A DNA stretch of 64,000 bases, taken from the NCBI GenBank assembly GCA_946807835.1, contig CAMPEX010000001.1, positions 1,069,001 to 1,133,000 on the forward strand. Direction: 5' to 3'. A program made the translations under genes and the position numbers. The notes beneath the pieces are model-generated. The model saw nothing but the letters and a program-made list of their open reading frames with translations. It ran no database searches and had not been told where the DNA came from. The DNA is from Ailanthus altissimus (Eukaryota; Streptophyta; Magnoliopsida; Sapindales; Simaroubaceae). This document shows positions 36,112 to 48,535 of the stretch, piece by piece (within the stretch, counting starts at the first letter, position 1; every line of letters begins with the position of its first letter).

Positions 36112-37417
36112 TATAATAGGTGTATTTTTCTTTCTTAGGCTTAGTTTTTTATTTATTTTAAGCATGAATATTTAGATTTTTATATGCTTTATTGTCATTT
36201 TATAGTTGAAAATTAACAGAGGAAATAAGGATGAAAATCCAAATAAAACAAAACAAAAATATCATATTTGTTGTAATAACCTACTATAGTAATTTACTAC
36301 AATAACTTGCTACAATGCTCAACGTTGCGGTGCTAGAAAATAACACCATGGCACTAGAATGACCAGAAAAATGCAGAAAAGACAAATTTTGAGCATCATG
36401 GTGGTAAAAAGCTACGACCAAGGTGCAGATGCTAGATGCTAAATTTAGAAATTCGAGTTTGATTTGTATTTAAAGTTTTGTCCTAATTTAAAGATGAAAA
36501 TTTATAAATTAAAGACCAAAAATCCAATTTCAAGAGGGCAAAAGAAGTAGTAAGAGATATAACAACTTCTTGAGAGTTTAGTGCAACTTTTGAGAGAATC
36601 AAGAGGGCAAGAAGATTAAAGATTGCAGCAACATAGTTTTATTTCTTCATTTTTTATCTTCTAGTTTTCTATGATTTCTGTGGTATTAATTTTATTATAC
36701 TCTAGAACTCTTTATTTCATCATGAACTAATCTTTTTTTCTAGGGTTTCAATTGGATCTCTACATATGTTTGAATTATTTCCCCCTTTAATTTATATTAT
36801 TCATTAATTAATTTGTTTGTTCTATCTTGTATTTAGTATTTTTTAGAAAATTAATCACCATCTAGAATGATTAGGTAACCTTTACAAACTTGGAAAATAT
36901 ATTTTTGGTTTAGCCATCGATAAAATAACATATGATCATTGATTATAATAAGCTCATGTAAAATAAGAATACTTACATGATATATACAATCATTAAAGAG
37001 AACTTAGACTTAAAGAATTTTTTATTAATTTAACACACATAAGAATATAGTGAGTTGATGAAAAAGAATATTCTTACTTGACCATCGGAAGAGGCTTATA
37101 GGTAATTTAAGATTTTTGATTGACAATTCTAATCAAATAATTGGTTCAAAGAGGAAATTAGTAATTTGGGCATATTGTAGACTGAAATTAGAAACCTAGG
37201 CTTATCTTTACAGGTGAAATCATAAATTTTGCTGCTCCAACTCTAGTTATCTTGATTTCTTTTTCTTTTTATCTTTACTTTATCATTTCTATACCTTTTA
37301 ATCTATTGTTTGGATAAATTAAGAACTAATATAGGTTAGTACTTCTTGGGAATAATATTTTACTCTCATTATTACTTGTTGTGATAACTTGCACTTGCAT
37401 TTTCAAATCACACAAAT
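36112..37417 (-). mobile_element. Gypsy LTR in minus orientation, inserted between RT and RNase H
   Basis: This is the reverse complement of the 30484-33858 family. Examples are ATTACTTGTTGTGATAACTTGCACTTG near the right end, and, near the left end, a stretch around GGATGAAAATCCAAATAAAAC and TTGCTACAATGCTCAACG. The Tat frame stops at SINAIST and resumes with RPVYFT-like wording after 37440. Borders are approximate and no TSD was found. Confidence 0.75.
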
Positions 37418-38330
37418 AATATTTTAAGAACTTGTACTTGAAGACCTGTATACTTTACCATTAAGGTCTTCATTGATCCTAAGACTTGTTATCGCCCAGC
37501 AAAAAAGCTCCTATTGGCACCAATTATTTCAGCATGAAAAATATAGTCGTACTTTCAGTCCCATACTATACTTGTCCTCACTAACCAACCCTTGAGACTG
37601 ATCCTCCACAGGCCTAACTTCTCTAGACATCTGATTAAATGTGTTATTGAGCAAATTTGATATTCACTTTAAATTGAGTATAGCTGTCATGACAGGCTCT
37701 CGTAGACTTTGTTGTAGAATGTACCTACAGAGACGATGTCATGCTAAGAATTTCTTATAAAGTGCCTTCAGATACACAAATTAAAGATAAAACCTCTGCC
37801 TCAACTTGGACTTTCTTTATTGATAAGCTTATAACTCTAAGAGATTCAGGACTGACATTATCCTTATCAGTCTAGAAGGAGATGACTAAGTTATATGGTC
37901 AAATTTGGCTTCCCTACTTAAAAGAACGAAGTTGATTATGAGGCTCTCCTAGCTAAATTAAGAGTTGCTTGATCACTCCTCACCAAAAGAGTTTTCATCA
38001 TCAGTGACTCATAATTTGCTGTCAACTAGGTCAATAAAAGATTTGAGGCACTAGGAATCACATGGCCACCTATTTTTAGAAAGTTAACGAGAAGATAAAA
38101 TAGCTTGAGGAAGTTAAAATCTAGAAGATACTAAAGGCAGACAATTACAAGGCAAATATATTAGTGCGAATATATTCAATTGATAAAGCTCGAATGCCAT
38201 TATCTGTGCCCATCGAATTCATCTTTAAACTAAGCTTTAAAGGAACTAAGATTGAAAAGGTCATGCAGATTGATCCACCATCGAGTTGGATGGATCCTAT
38301 CCGGGAATACATAAAAAGTGGAAAACTGTG
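37418..38330 (+). pseudogene. RNase H region of the Tat-type element
   Basis: RT tail wording SHTILVLTNQPLRLILHRP (about 37545-37610) leads into an RNase H remnant: YEALLAKLRVA near 37935 and IISDS near 38000, the usual NEAEYEAL and FSDSQLVV boxes. Numerous stops. It would have removed the RNA strand during replication. Confidence 0.75.
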
Positions 38331-39540
38331 ACGAGATAAACTAGAAGGACAACAGCTAAGGTATAAGGTAGCTCGTTACATCTTCATAAATAATATCCTA
38401 CATCGACAAGGTCATTCACTTTCATACCTAAGGTGTCTGAATTTTGATGAGGCTGAATACATGCTTTACAAAATTCACGAATGGATTTGTAGAAATCACT
38501 CAAGAATTGAGGATCTAACTCTTAAGACTCAAGATGGGTTACTATTGGCCTACCACACTCCAACATGCAAAGGAACTAGTTAAGAAATGTGATGCAAGCC
38601 AGAGGTATACAGACAACATTCATGTTCCACTAGAAAATGTGAAACAATTTATCAATCGTTGGCCCTTTGCACAGTGGGGACTTAACTTGATTGACCCTTA
38701 CTTTGAGAAACAAGCTCAACAAAAAACATCATTGTTGCTGCTAATTACTTCACTAAATGGATAGATGTTGAACCCTTAACAAGCATCACCACTAAAAAAG
38801 CAAGAGACTGTTTATGGAAAAATCTTATCTACAGGTTTGAAGTACTACACAATATCATTACAGACCATATAACTAATAGTTTGACAACAAGAACTTTATA
38901 GATTTTTGCAAACAACTTGGAATACAACTCTTATTTTGCCTTCTTTGCTCACCCAAAGATGAACAGGAAGGTAGAATCCTCTAAAAATAACTAATAAAAA
39001 AACTTCTAAAATAGAAACTAACTAAAAACAATGGGGCTTGGATCAATGAGTTACCTAAATACTATAGGTATGAAGGACTACTAGCAAGACCGATATTGGT
39101 AAGACTTTTTTCTCCTTAGCCTGCCAATGCGAAGCTATAATCCCAACAAAAGTAAAACTACCTACCCATTAGGTGAAATATTTTAATGATAATATGAATA
39201 AAAGCTCAAAATGGAGAACCTAGACTTGATCAAGCAGAAGAGAGAACAAACCAAGATTCGAATCACTGCTTATTAGTAAAAAATGGCTCGACATTATAAT
39301 AAAAGAGTTCAAACCTGAGAACGTCAAAAAGGAGATCTATTCTTGAAAGTGCTGCCAAACACCAAGGACCTAATCAAATAAGTTCTCGAATCAAATTGGA
39401 AAGGCTTACAAGGTGTTCAGATGAATCCAACCAGGTACCTACGAGCCCAAACACGTAAATGGAAGAGTTGTCATAAAACCCTGGAATGTTGAGCTTCTAA
39501 AAAAAAAATTTGTTGTACTCCTTAAACTCGTAAAAGTTAA
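38331..39540 (+). pseudogene. Integrase region of the Tat-type element
   Basis: The zinc-finger part ends in GYYWPTTLQHAKELVKKCD (38534-38590), where the CxxC reads CDAS, so one zinc ligand is lost. The core keeps WPFAQWGLNLIDP and TDHITN-like remnants. The C-terminal part ends near 39510 with RYLRAQ and a PWN-like box. The frame 38534-38764 is the longest intact piece. It lies 3' of RNase H, the order expected for Ty3/gypsy. Confidence 0.8.
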
Positions 39541-39973
39541 ATAAGTCATCAATAAAATCTCTTCATTTGTTTTTAAAAAAATGAACAAATATTGCTCTGA
39601 ATAATAGCATATAAGGGATCTTTAATGCCCAAACAGGGTAAAACATGAGGACCTATATCACTTTGAACAATGAACCTCCCCTACGGAGAATTCTAAAAGC
39701 TAAACTCGATGAGGCACACATCAAATCTCAGACCATAGAGACTTGGTTAATTTAGCTTTATTAAAAGCCTAAAAAATGTACTATTATAGCACAAGAAGTT
39801 ATAAGCAAAAAAATAAATATTTTCATCTATATATGGAGAATTTACAAAAATTATTTGCAAGGGAAGCAAAAACAAAAATTCAAAATCTCAAGTATCAACA
39901 ATAAAAGAGGTAGATCAATCATGAGCTAGATGTTAGGTGGTTGGAGTAATAGGTATAGCCAATGAGATCTCAA
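39541..39973 (+). other. Spacer between pol and the antisense ORF
   Basis: Non-coding DNA between convergent pol (+) and antisense ORF (-). Nothing else seen. Confidence 0.5.
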
Positions 39974-42900
39974 TTAGAGATTCATCATCATTTTCCCATC
40001 ACTCAAGGCATTAAGAGCATCATCTAACCATTTAAGGTCGATGCTCGAATAATGATCTTTGAATAGATTGACACTACTCTTAAATCCCTTCATAACCCTT
40101 GAAGCAAACACCTTCTTCTTGGTCATAGCAGTTTTATTAGCTCGTTCTTCATCCTTATATGCCCTATCCCAAAGATAGTCAAACTTGTTCTTCTGAGCAT
40201 TGACCAGTGTCTTCATATTCTTCATTTGTTTGTCCAGACACTCAATTTGCCTTGGCAGCTCTAAGATCTTACTTTCAGCAGAAACTAAACTTCAAGTAGC
40301 CTTATCCAGGCTAACTTTAATCCGTCATTCAACCATAACCATTGGTGGTCATCTTCTTTAGCTTTCCCTTCAAGACTCTTACCTCTCTATCCTTATGCTT
40401 GATTTAGTTCTTCGTCTTTGCCAAATCCTTCCTAAAGATTATTCTTTGACAAAGAGATAGATCATACACTGTCTAAAAAAACCAAAATTAAGGCAATTAA
40501 TTGAGGAGAATCCAACTTAGACAAAAGTGAGAAGAAAAGAAGGCTCCCTTCCATTGCACTTATAATAGACTAATTCAAGGCAGTAAAAGTGTCCCAGTTT
40601 TGCATCTGATGAGAATGAGTTAGGCCAATAGACCTCTTCACTTCTCTAAAAAGTAGGAGCAGATGCTCGAACTTACTCTGTGATGTAGCAAGCAAGTCAA
40701 TCCAGGAGAAAGTAGGAAGATTTGTAGCTACCAACCTATAAACAACCTCTCAGTCAACTGGTTTCTCTCCTATGAGAGTAAAGCTAGACTCCAATAAGAT
40801 CGAGGACCCTTAAGATGATCCCCGATGAGGGCATGGCGTTATAGATTGAGGCAGAATACCTCGTGTTGAAGCTAAGGAGCTTGCCACTCGTTTTCCTTTC
40901 TCAGCCATCGAAAGAACTCTATGAGTAGATGCCTCAAAGCCTCTACACCTCATCTAAGGAAAAAAGTAGTACAATCCCCTTAACCATGAACGAGCAGGTT
41001 TCTAGTAACTCCTCAAGCAGTAGACTCTGTAGAATGCTCCTCATGTCGAGCATGCTTCCTACTATTGTCCTTACTTTTCATAGCTACAAAAGTGTAAACA
41101 AATGCTAAATGAACGTCGTCGACTCAAAATAAAAATATAAAGGATGGAAACAAACACTTACCCTATTCCCAGGACCCCATTTGAGACTGACCACCTCGAT
41201 TATTCCTTTTAACCAGAGGAACCTCCTTCTCTACACAATTGCTTGGCTTAGTCTTGATTACTACTTTTGTCTGAACACTCAAACTTTGATGCTTAGATTG
41301 ACTTAGGGCTAACATGATTCCTAACAAGTGAAGAAAATCAAACTACTCTGTTTTCAAAAACAAGATTAATCAACATAACTCAAAGATGAAAAATAATCAA
41401 CAAACCATTATCATCGAGTAAGAAACTACAATTCAGAAGACTTACGAAACATGTGTACAAATTTATAAAAACCCAAAAGTTCAAGACAGTCCTAAGAATG
41501 AGCTAAGAAATAAAGAAGTAGCCATAAAAACAAATAAAAAAGCAAAGACTTATCAGTATTAAAGAACAAGCCAATAAAAAACAAATTCTGGTCAAAATAT
41601 TAACTAGAGTTAGAAAATTGTGGTTACTGGAAAAATACAAATTCTTTATTTCTCTCTAAGGAAACTGGAAAATGGTAGGCATGAAAACTCAAATTTTCGT
41701 TTAATCAAAATAGACTTCCATATTATTTTATAAATCTGAGCCATAGATCAAATCCAATGGCCTTTATGAAGTTCAGCTTAAAAATATCTCTTTAACTACC
41801 AAGTAAAATCAAGAGCCATTTAATTTTTAAAAAATCAAAAGACTATAAAGGCCTCTATTTCTCCTAGCTACCTTTGAAAAATGACAAATGGAAAAAGTGT
41901 AAGATTCAAACAAATTCATATTTTATGTAAAATGATCACCTAAATTGTCCAAAGGACCCACATATAATCTTTTTGAGCAAAATAAGACCCTCAAACATCC
42001 CAAGTAACTAATGAAGAATTAAGAAGAGAAATGAATAAGGCCACCATAACCCCCAGGTCGAGATTCCTAAGATGGCCCTAGAGATAATTTTCAAATTTAT
42101 GTTAAAATCCAAAGGACGTAGCATCATGTAACACTATCATGAACACCTTCTCGAGCAACACGAACAGTGCTTACATAAAGACAAAGAAATTCAAGAAGTT
42201 CAAGCATTCTAGGATCCTCCTCAAACGCTAACACAGACTTATCAAGAGGCGGGGGAGAGCCTCATCAATCGTTTAAGGAATTGAAACCTCGATCTCTTCA
42301 TCAGCTTCCTTTTGGCCAATAAGCAGCACGTTGAGCTAGGAGAGGTTCAATTGAGTATAGTGGTCCCTATACAGACCTATGAATTTACCAAAAGCCTCAG
42401 AGACCTTATCGGTAAGTTGGTCCTCTGAAGCTTTGAGCTTCCCCACCACCTCTTTATTGTTCTTTAACAAGCCAATAATCTCCTTCGAAAAAGCCCCTAC
42501 TTGGATCTTAAGCTTTTTTTATCTCTAACTCAATGACATTGGTGGAGCCTCAGCCTCTACGACTTTAACAACTACCTTGGCCTCGACATTCTTTACCATA
42601 GCCAAGTAGTCATTAAGCTCACACTCAAAACATTTTAACTTCTTCTAGGCCTACTTCAAGGCTCCATTCAACCTGGCCTTCTTGGCCTCAGCCTCTTCTA
42701 GGCCTACTTCAAGGCTCCATTCAACCTGGCCTTCTTGGCCTCAGCCATAGCTAACCTCTGCTTAACTCTCATTGCCTTATAGAAAGCATTGTGGTGAGTG
42801 GTGAAGGTGAACACCTCATGCAAAAAGAACTTATCAATTGGTAAAATGAGAAGGCATCATAAAAGGAAATAAGTAAAAGCCTCAAAGTTACCTCTAAAAT

Positions 42901-43221
42901 ACATCCCAAACTATGGGAAAGGGATTGACACATGCTATATGTTAGCATTAGAGTAACATGCTCTTTTAGCACTGCACATTATGCCTTATTCATCAAAGGC
43001 ATTAGGTGCTTATAACTCATTTCTTTAAAAAATAAAGGTCAAATAGATGAAGTGATGTTAGCTCATGCCTCGACCAAGGTCTCAAGCCCGAAGATCCACC
43101 CTATACCCCCGCTACAGGACTACTCTAGCTCGGTTGAAATGGCAGAAAGGGTAGGGGTGATGTGACCGCACTAAGAGGCGATGGACTATTTGGAGTAGAG
43201 GTTAAAGCCTCGCCCAATTTC
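39974..43221 (-). pseudogene. Antisense ORF of the Tat-type element, C-terminal part
   Basis: On the minus strand the last 83 codons (39974-40225) are open and read as a charged coiled-coil tail: FDYLWDRAYKDEERANK then a GFKSSVNLFKDHYSSIDLKWLDD end. Such endings are seen in the 'putative gypsy-type transposon' (Transposase_28-like) proteins that Tat-clade elements encode antisense downstream of pol. Upstream, to 43221, frames are charged and coiled-coil-like but broken. A 53-bp tandem duplication at 42645-42750 shifts the frame. The ORF is cut at 43221 by a copia LTR and resumes after about 45830. Role in the element is unknown. Confidence 0.6.
42645..42750. repeat. 53-bp tandem duplication in the antisense ORF
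   Basis: Two identical-looking units starting CTAGGCCTACTTCAAGG at 42645 and 42698, period 53 bp. As 53 is not a multiple of three it disrupts the antisense reading frame. Confidence 0.9.
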
Positions 43222-45625
43222 TGTTGGGATTTGTGCTCATTTGCCATCTCATTACTATATGAATATTTTATTTTATGATATTTATACAGTTCATTAATTG
43301 TTAAATCGCTAATTACCATTATTAAATGGTTCAATGCTTATGATGCTACAGACATTATATGATTTGAAAGGGTTTAGATTCGGTCTAAAGAAGTTTAGAT
43401 CAATGCTAAGAGTTAATATCACTAAAAACTATAAATGCTAAAGAGTTAGTATGTTATATTAATCAGTTAAGTCTAAAAGTTAGAATCTTATCTATGACGG
43501 TACAAAAACCTGAGAATACATTAGTAATAACATAGTTGCAAGAGTTGCAATAAGTGCTAACAAATGTTATTATGCAAGTCTATTCTCAAAATATATGTTC
43601 TTGGTCTTAATTCACCGATGCAGGTCTGATGGTGGAATCCTTTTACATAGACTAGTGTATACTATATCTAGATGGTCTAAATTGTTGTTCTTAGTTGACC
43701 ACAGGCTTATTGAAAGTTCGTATAGCATATAGGTGTTCAGTAAGGACTGAATACTGAACAAACTCAATGAGGACCCTAATAAACATCCTATGAAGCCATC
43801 AATAGAAGGTCATCTTGAGTTAAGTTGTATACATGGTTCTTTTACCTGAGTACCACGGTGGGCTTGTAAGTGATCCATCATACTTTAGTTTCGCACATGT
43901 CACAGACCTTTCATGGTGTGACCGCTAGGTATGGTCCAATGCTTATGGAGTCTAGTTTGTATAGATATAGAATTTGTCAGCTCACATGGATAAGTTATAT
44001 ATCCGGATACTCAGAGACTGTATCTTAGAAAGTCTTAAGGCAATAATCAACAAACTCAGAAAAAGAGTTTTGTATAGAGTTAAATAATATTATACAAGTG
44101 TTTGCATATAATGTTTATTAAGATACGTGTTTAGAGATAAGCTTACGGATGAGCACATAAGAATTTGATGGTAGTGATCTATATCCTTGCTCTTTCAAGA
44201 TATAATTGGTAGAAGGATTATACGTATGCTTTATGACCTCAACTTTTATGGTCCATTGCACTGATATATAATATCTGTGACGTGTACGTAGGGCATTGAT
44301 CTCGGACTTGCAGAATAATTCTATTTGATAAGTCGGGAGTGGACCTAGAGAATTCCACAATATGAAGTGTACTCGTTGTGCACTATAGCAGCATACCGGA
44401 TTAAATAGTTCGATCCAGAAAATTTCAACAAACTAGACATTTACTTCAGTCTCCCTTCGTTTGTGCACGTGTCAAAAATTAAGAGTTAACTACATCAATT
44501 AGTTAACAATTAGTTGTTGACCAATGGGATGTTAACACATGGCAAATTATAGGCCAATTATTGTTTGACTTGAAAATTACCAAAATGACCTTATTTGTTG
44601 GACAATAATATCATTATTTTATTCATTAAAATATTTATTGAATAAAATAATAATAATATATGATATTATTATTTAAATTAAACTCAAACAATTAATTTAT
44701 ATTTAAATTGGCATGTGTTTCTACTATGATTTAATATGATTAATGGTAGGCCTTAAGATATTTTTTAATAATGAGAAAGTATTTTCTTATTTGAGCTAAA
44801 TTTAGGCCAAGTTCATTTAAATTGGCATATGTTTCTACTATGATTTAATATGATTAAATCATAGTTTAGTATTAATTAAATGATATAATAAGTATAAATA
44901 GGTGGCACTTATAAATGGTAGGCCTTAAGATATTTCTTAATAATGAGAAAGTGTTTTCTTATTTGGGCTAAATTTAGGCCAAGTTCATTTAAATGAATTT
45001 TCATTTTGTTTTGTTTTCATTTGGTTTATTGTAAACAATAATAAACAAAATACTAATGACAAATATTGACCTAGACAATAGATGTCATTATGTGAGAAAA
45101 TAAAAGAAAAATAATAAACAAATAAAATAGCAATATGTTGTTCAATTAATCAAGAAAAATTCAGTCAAGGAGAAACAAGGGAAAGAGAGAAATGAATTTT
45201 ACTAAGTGTTAGAAAATTCTCTTAAGTCTTGAGAGCACAAAAATACACCTCTTCCATTTTTTTTTTCCATTTTGGCCATCTATACCATACAGTAGAAACA
45301 AGGTTTCAAGAGTTGAATCCTTTGCTGGAAGAGCTGCTATTCTACCTTCCTTAAGCCCACCTCGTTGAGGGGCTAGAATTATGAACGGGTTGCTTCAAAG
45401 CAGGTACTCTAGTTCAACCATATATAAAAGGCTTGATAAGATACTATTTCTCAATCTTGAAGTATTTTACATTTATGAGATAACATGTAAAAATTCATTT
45501 GTATTAACATTGAGTAATTTATATTCCCCTCATCCGCTACGCATGTATGTATGTGATACATATGTTATATTTAAATAATAGACACAAACCTACATACATG
45601 CACCATAGGTTTAAAATCACTCACA
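43222..45625 (+). mobile_element. Copia 5' LTR of a truncated element
   Basis: It begins TGTTGGGATTTGTGCTC and ends CTCACA, 2404 bp, followed after AAA by a PBS (45629 on, TGGTATCAGAG). It is the plus form of the subfamily at 12053-14227. A promoter-region duplication at 44703-44995 explains its extra length; the second copy keeps a TATA-like TATAAATAGG near 44898. The element breaks off in its leader near 45830, with no coding region or 3' LTR. Confidence 0.85.
44703..44995 (+). repeat. Duplicated promoter-side segment inside the LTR
   Basis: Two copies (about 44703-44818 and 44817-44995) share TTCTACTATGATTTAATATG, GGTAGGCCTTAAGATATTT and TAAATTTAGGCCAAGTTC. The second has about 60 bp more, with TATAAATAGGTGGCAC; the first lacks it. 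Confidence 0.8.
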
Positions 45626-45830
45626 AAATGGTATCAGAGAAATTTTGAGTTAATATTGGGTGTTTTGAGTGTAAAATTGTTGTTGGTGATGTTCCGGTGC
45701 TCAAAATGTGCATTTCAAGTTGTTAAAATGAGTATACTGAAGGTAGGGAGCACTGGAACACCGCAACCATAAGTGCTCAGCGCCCCAGCGCTGGGTAGCT
45801 GGTGCAGTAGCGTCAGGCGCTGAGCGCTGA
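45626..45830 (+). other. PBS and start of leader of the truncated copia element
   Basis: TGGTATCAGAGAAA (45629-45642) matches the initiator-tRNA-Met PBS. The leader then shows CATTTCAAGTTGTT, as at 58282, and a GC-rich stretch with a perfect 12-bp palindrome CCCAGCGCTGGG (45784-45795). It passes without a visible 3' LTR into the antisense ORF, so a deletion joined them. Confidence 0.7.
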
Positions 45831-46800
45831 TAGGCCTCTAAGCCCTAGTAATTCACTAACAAGACCAGTACCCTCTAAGTTGGCTTGAGAAATAAGTTCC
45901 TTATATAGAGCACCATAACTCGAGTCATTTTTACTCGTTTCTTCTACTCCTTGGTATGTTTGAGCTTGGCCAACTAGTATATGGCTATAAAGAAGAATAT
46001 AAACAAAACTCATTAAGAGTAGAAGAAAAATAAAACATCATAGCTTAAGAACATTGATAGATAAAAGACCTTTATTAAAAAAACTCAATGGCATGACTAG
46101 AGATTGAATAGTACTCATGCTCTTGCCCCAACCCTCTATTAATAAAAAAAACCAAATGTGTTTCCACCTATTCAAAGGCAAATAGGCGATCTTCTTCTTG
46201 CCATCATAAACAGTCAGATAGTGAAAATCCTTCTGATCGTTAGCATTTGCCCTAATTTGATACAACTCTTGAAGTTTAGAAAATACTGGGTCACCAAATC
46301 CAGCCTTATGCAACATAACATAAAGGTAGACCAATATCCTCTAAGAGTTCAAATTTAGCTGGTATGATGCCAAGTTAACATGATTAGTTTAGATTATTAT
46401 GCTTAAACTTAATCCTCTTATATATAACTATTATATACTAAGTTTAAGATTATATATAATAATCAAGACATTTCATGATATTTGAACAAAAATAATTAAA
46501 AATATAAGTATAAAATTGAATGAATAACCTTCATTATTTATTTTCAGCTATAAATGAGTACAAAGAATCATGCTTTAAGGGCACATTTTTAATATTCCAG
46601 CCTACTCTTGAGAAGCTAGAGAGCACATTATGCCACTAGGTGTTCGTTGAGAATCACTAAGACCCTCTAACAGCTCCACCACATCCTTCCCTCAAACAAG
46701 TCCCCTTACTTTCAATTTAAGTCCTCGAACCTCTCAAAACTCTCATTATTTATTTCTCAGGCTAAACTACTTCTAACAGTTGAGCCCTCACTATAATGAC
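45831..46800 (-). pseudogene. Antisense ORF of the Tat-type element, N-terminal part
   Basis: On the minus strand 46038-46334 is open for 98 codons with KDFHYLTVYDGKKKIAYLPL then RWKHIWFFLL, resembling the WYYFS...KGWKRRFFFV region of Transposase_28-like proteins. Weaker matching continues to about 46800 with stops. Just downstream (45840-46013) VSELLGLRG-like wording continues to the deletion junction. Together with 39974-43221 it makes one long antisense gene of the Tat-type element. Confidence 0.55.
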
Positions 46801-47521
46801 TAGACTTACGAATAGATATATTATAGGACTCATCCATTAAAGACATGAATTTCACACTTAAGCAAATAGAAAGTGCACCCCATTAAAAGTTTGCCTAAAA
46901 ATTATAACCAGACGAACACTCAAAATTGAGGACTCGATATAAGCATTTAATTCTTAAAGAACAAATCCATAAATACACTAAAACACAGAGAAATCACACC
47001 GAGACAACAGTTATGAGAAGGAAGTTAGCATTGAAATATTTATTTATGGAAAGATTGTGTAATAAAGGAAAAGTTGAAATTAAAATAGATTGTGAAATGC
47101 ATAAGAATTTTGAAATGCTAAAACCTCTCTCTCTTAAAATCTATAAAATGAAATCAAAATGGTAGAATAAAAGAGACCACTTCTTTATATACATGGTTCT
47201 TAGAAGTAATCATAACTGTTAACTTGAAATCCAAAGGCTGAAATACCTCTAAAGGCGAAACATCTCTTTAAACTAATGTATTCCCTCAAAGAGCACACCT
47301 CAGTCATTCTATCAGTGCTACTACTTCCAGATAAGGCCACGACATGACAAATTCAATAAAAAAAAGGACAACTATTCAGTTAACAGCCTGACAGCGCATA
47401 TTCTTCAAAAGGTTACCAAACATTAAATCACATTTAGTACAAGCTTCAAATAATTAATCCCATTGCCATTATAAATACATAATCACGTCATGTGGGCCCA
47501 AGGACCATTGATAAAGGGGAA
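46801..47521 (+). other. 3' untranslated part of the Tat-type element with PPT
   Basis: Non-coding, ending in the purine run ATAAAGGGGA (47511-47520) directly before the LTR start TGTCATTG: a good PPT. The ORF 46926-47165 has no recognisable domain. Confidence 0.6.
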
Positions 47522-48535
47522 TGTCATTGATCAGTGCATCTATTACCCTACAAAACAATAATGCTCAATCTCAAGCATTGCCTTAAATCGACAAACCGAG
47601 GACTGTGGCCGATTACATCAAAAGCACATCGAAGACCACCTAATCTAGAAGACTATATTTAGTTAACACTGAAAATTAAGAGCCTCCCTTTGATTTTGGT
47701 TCATAAGCTCAATCACTACAAAGCTTAGCCCATCTGTTGTAGCCTACAAAGCATGAGCCCTATAGCCTGAGCACAAACATTACACGGGTACATGGATGTC
47801 TTCGAGCAAGCTTGTAGTACTCGCTTCGCCAGCATCGTCTTCTGTCATCGGGTACCCTCCACAAGCCAATTGACCACCCTGGTCATGCACGTGCATCTTA
47901 AAACGAATTTGCTACTAAGAATCGTAGACTCAATATACCTCTTATAAATATAACTCTAGCAATCTCGACATGAGGCTTACAAGGGCTAGAAAGGTTTAAT
48001 CTTATTTAGGTAAAACTCTAATACATGAGTCCAAGAAAGGAAAGTCTTAATAATTTTCAACCCTATGGGGTTCTACAACTACATACTAAGCTCAAATACA
48101 TCATTATAAAAATGGTCCAAATTACTTAGTTGAGGATTATCATCAAGATCAATTTTTATACATTGAAATCGGCATCCACGCTTATATACACATATTACTT
48201 CTGCAAAGCTCTAAAGCTCTCCTTGCTCTCAAAACTCTCAGCAAAAATTTATTTTTTATTTATCGGCTCTTCTTTTTACTCTTATATTATTTTTTTCTTT
48301 TTCAGTTGTGATTAACTTAAACATCAGAGTACTTACATCGAAAAACTTCTAGTGTAGCTTTACCTTTTTTTTTAGTTACAAGATTACTAATGGGTCCAAC
48401 ATCTTTGAAGCAGACAAGTCTAGTTCAATTTTTTTTTTTTCTCAAAGTTTATTTTTTTTTTCAAAGTTCAATTATTATTTTCAAATGAAATAAATTCAAC
48501 ACACTAATTCAAAGACCGAAAAGTTCAGATTAACA
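47522..48535 (+). repeat. 3' LTR of the Tat-type element
   Basis: This is the partner of 27010-27882, from TGTCATTGATC to CAGATTAACA. It is more GC-rich and about 140 bp longer than the 5' copy. Differences are many, so the insertion is old. T-rich runs at 48290-48475 are expanded here relative to the other copy. Confidence 0.8.

Larger units (their letters stand above)
27010..48535 (+). mobile_element. Tat-type (Ogre/Retand-like) Ty3/gypsy element, five times interrupted
   Basis: LTRs at about 27010-27882 and 47522-48535 bound an ordered set: gag, protease, RT, RNase H, integrase on the plus strand, then a long ORF on the minus strand. Blocks of later DNA at 30484-33858 (itself carrying a nested LTR), 34447-35525, 36112-37417 and 43222-45830 split it. 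Removing these leaves roughly 13 kb. RT wording such as HYPRWLANIVIVKK and KCAWTSRI (decayed CVDFTDLNK) and the antisense ORF are typical of the Tat clade. All coding parts carry many stops; the RT catalytic YVDD is lost. TSDs are not clear. Confidence 0.88.

Noticed and set aside
45813..46013. 66-codon minus-strand ORF as a separate gene
   Set aside because: It spans the deletion junction between copia leader and the antisense ORF of the Tat-type element.
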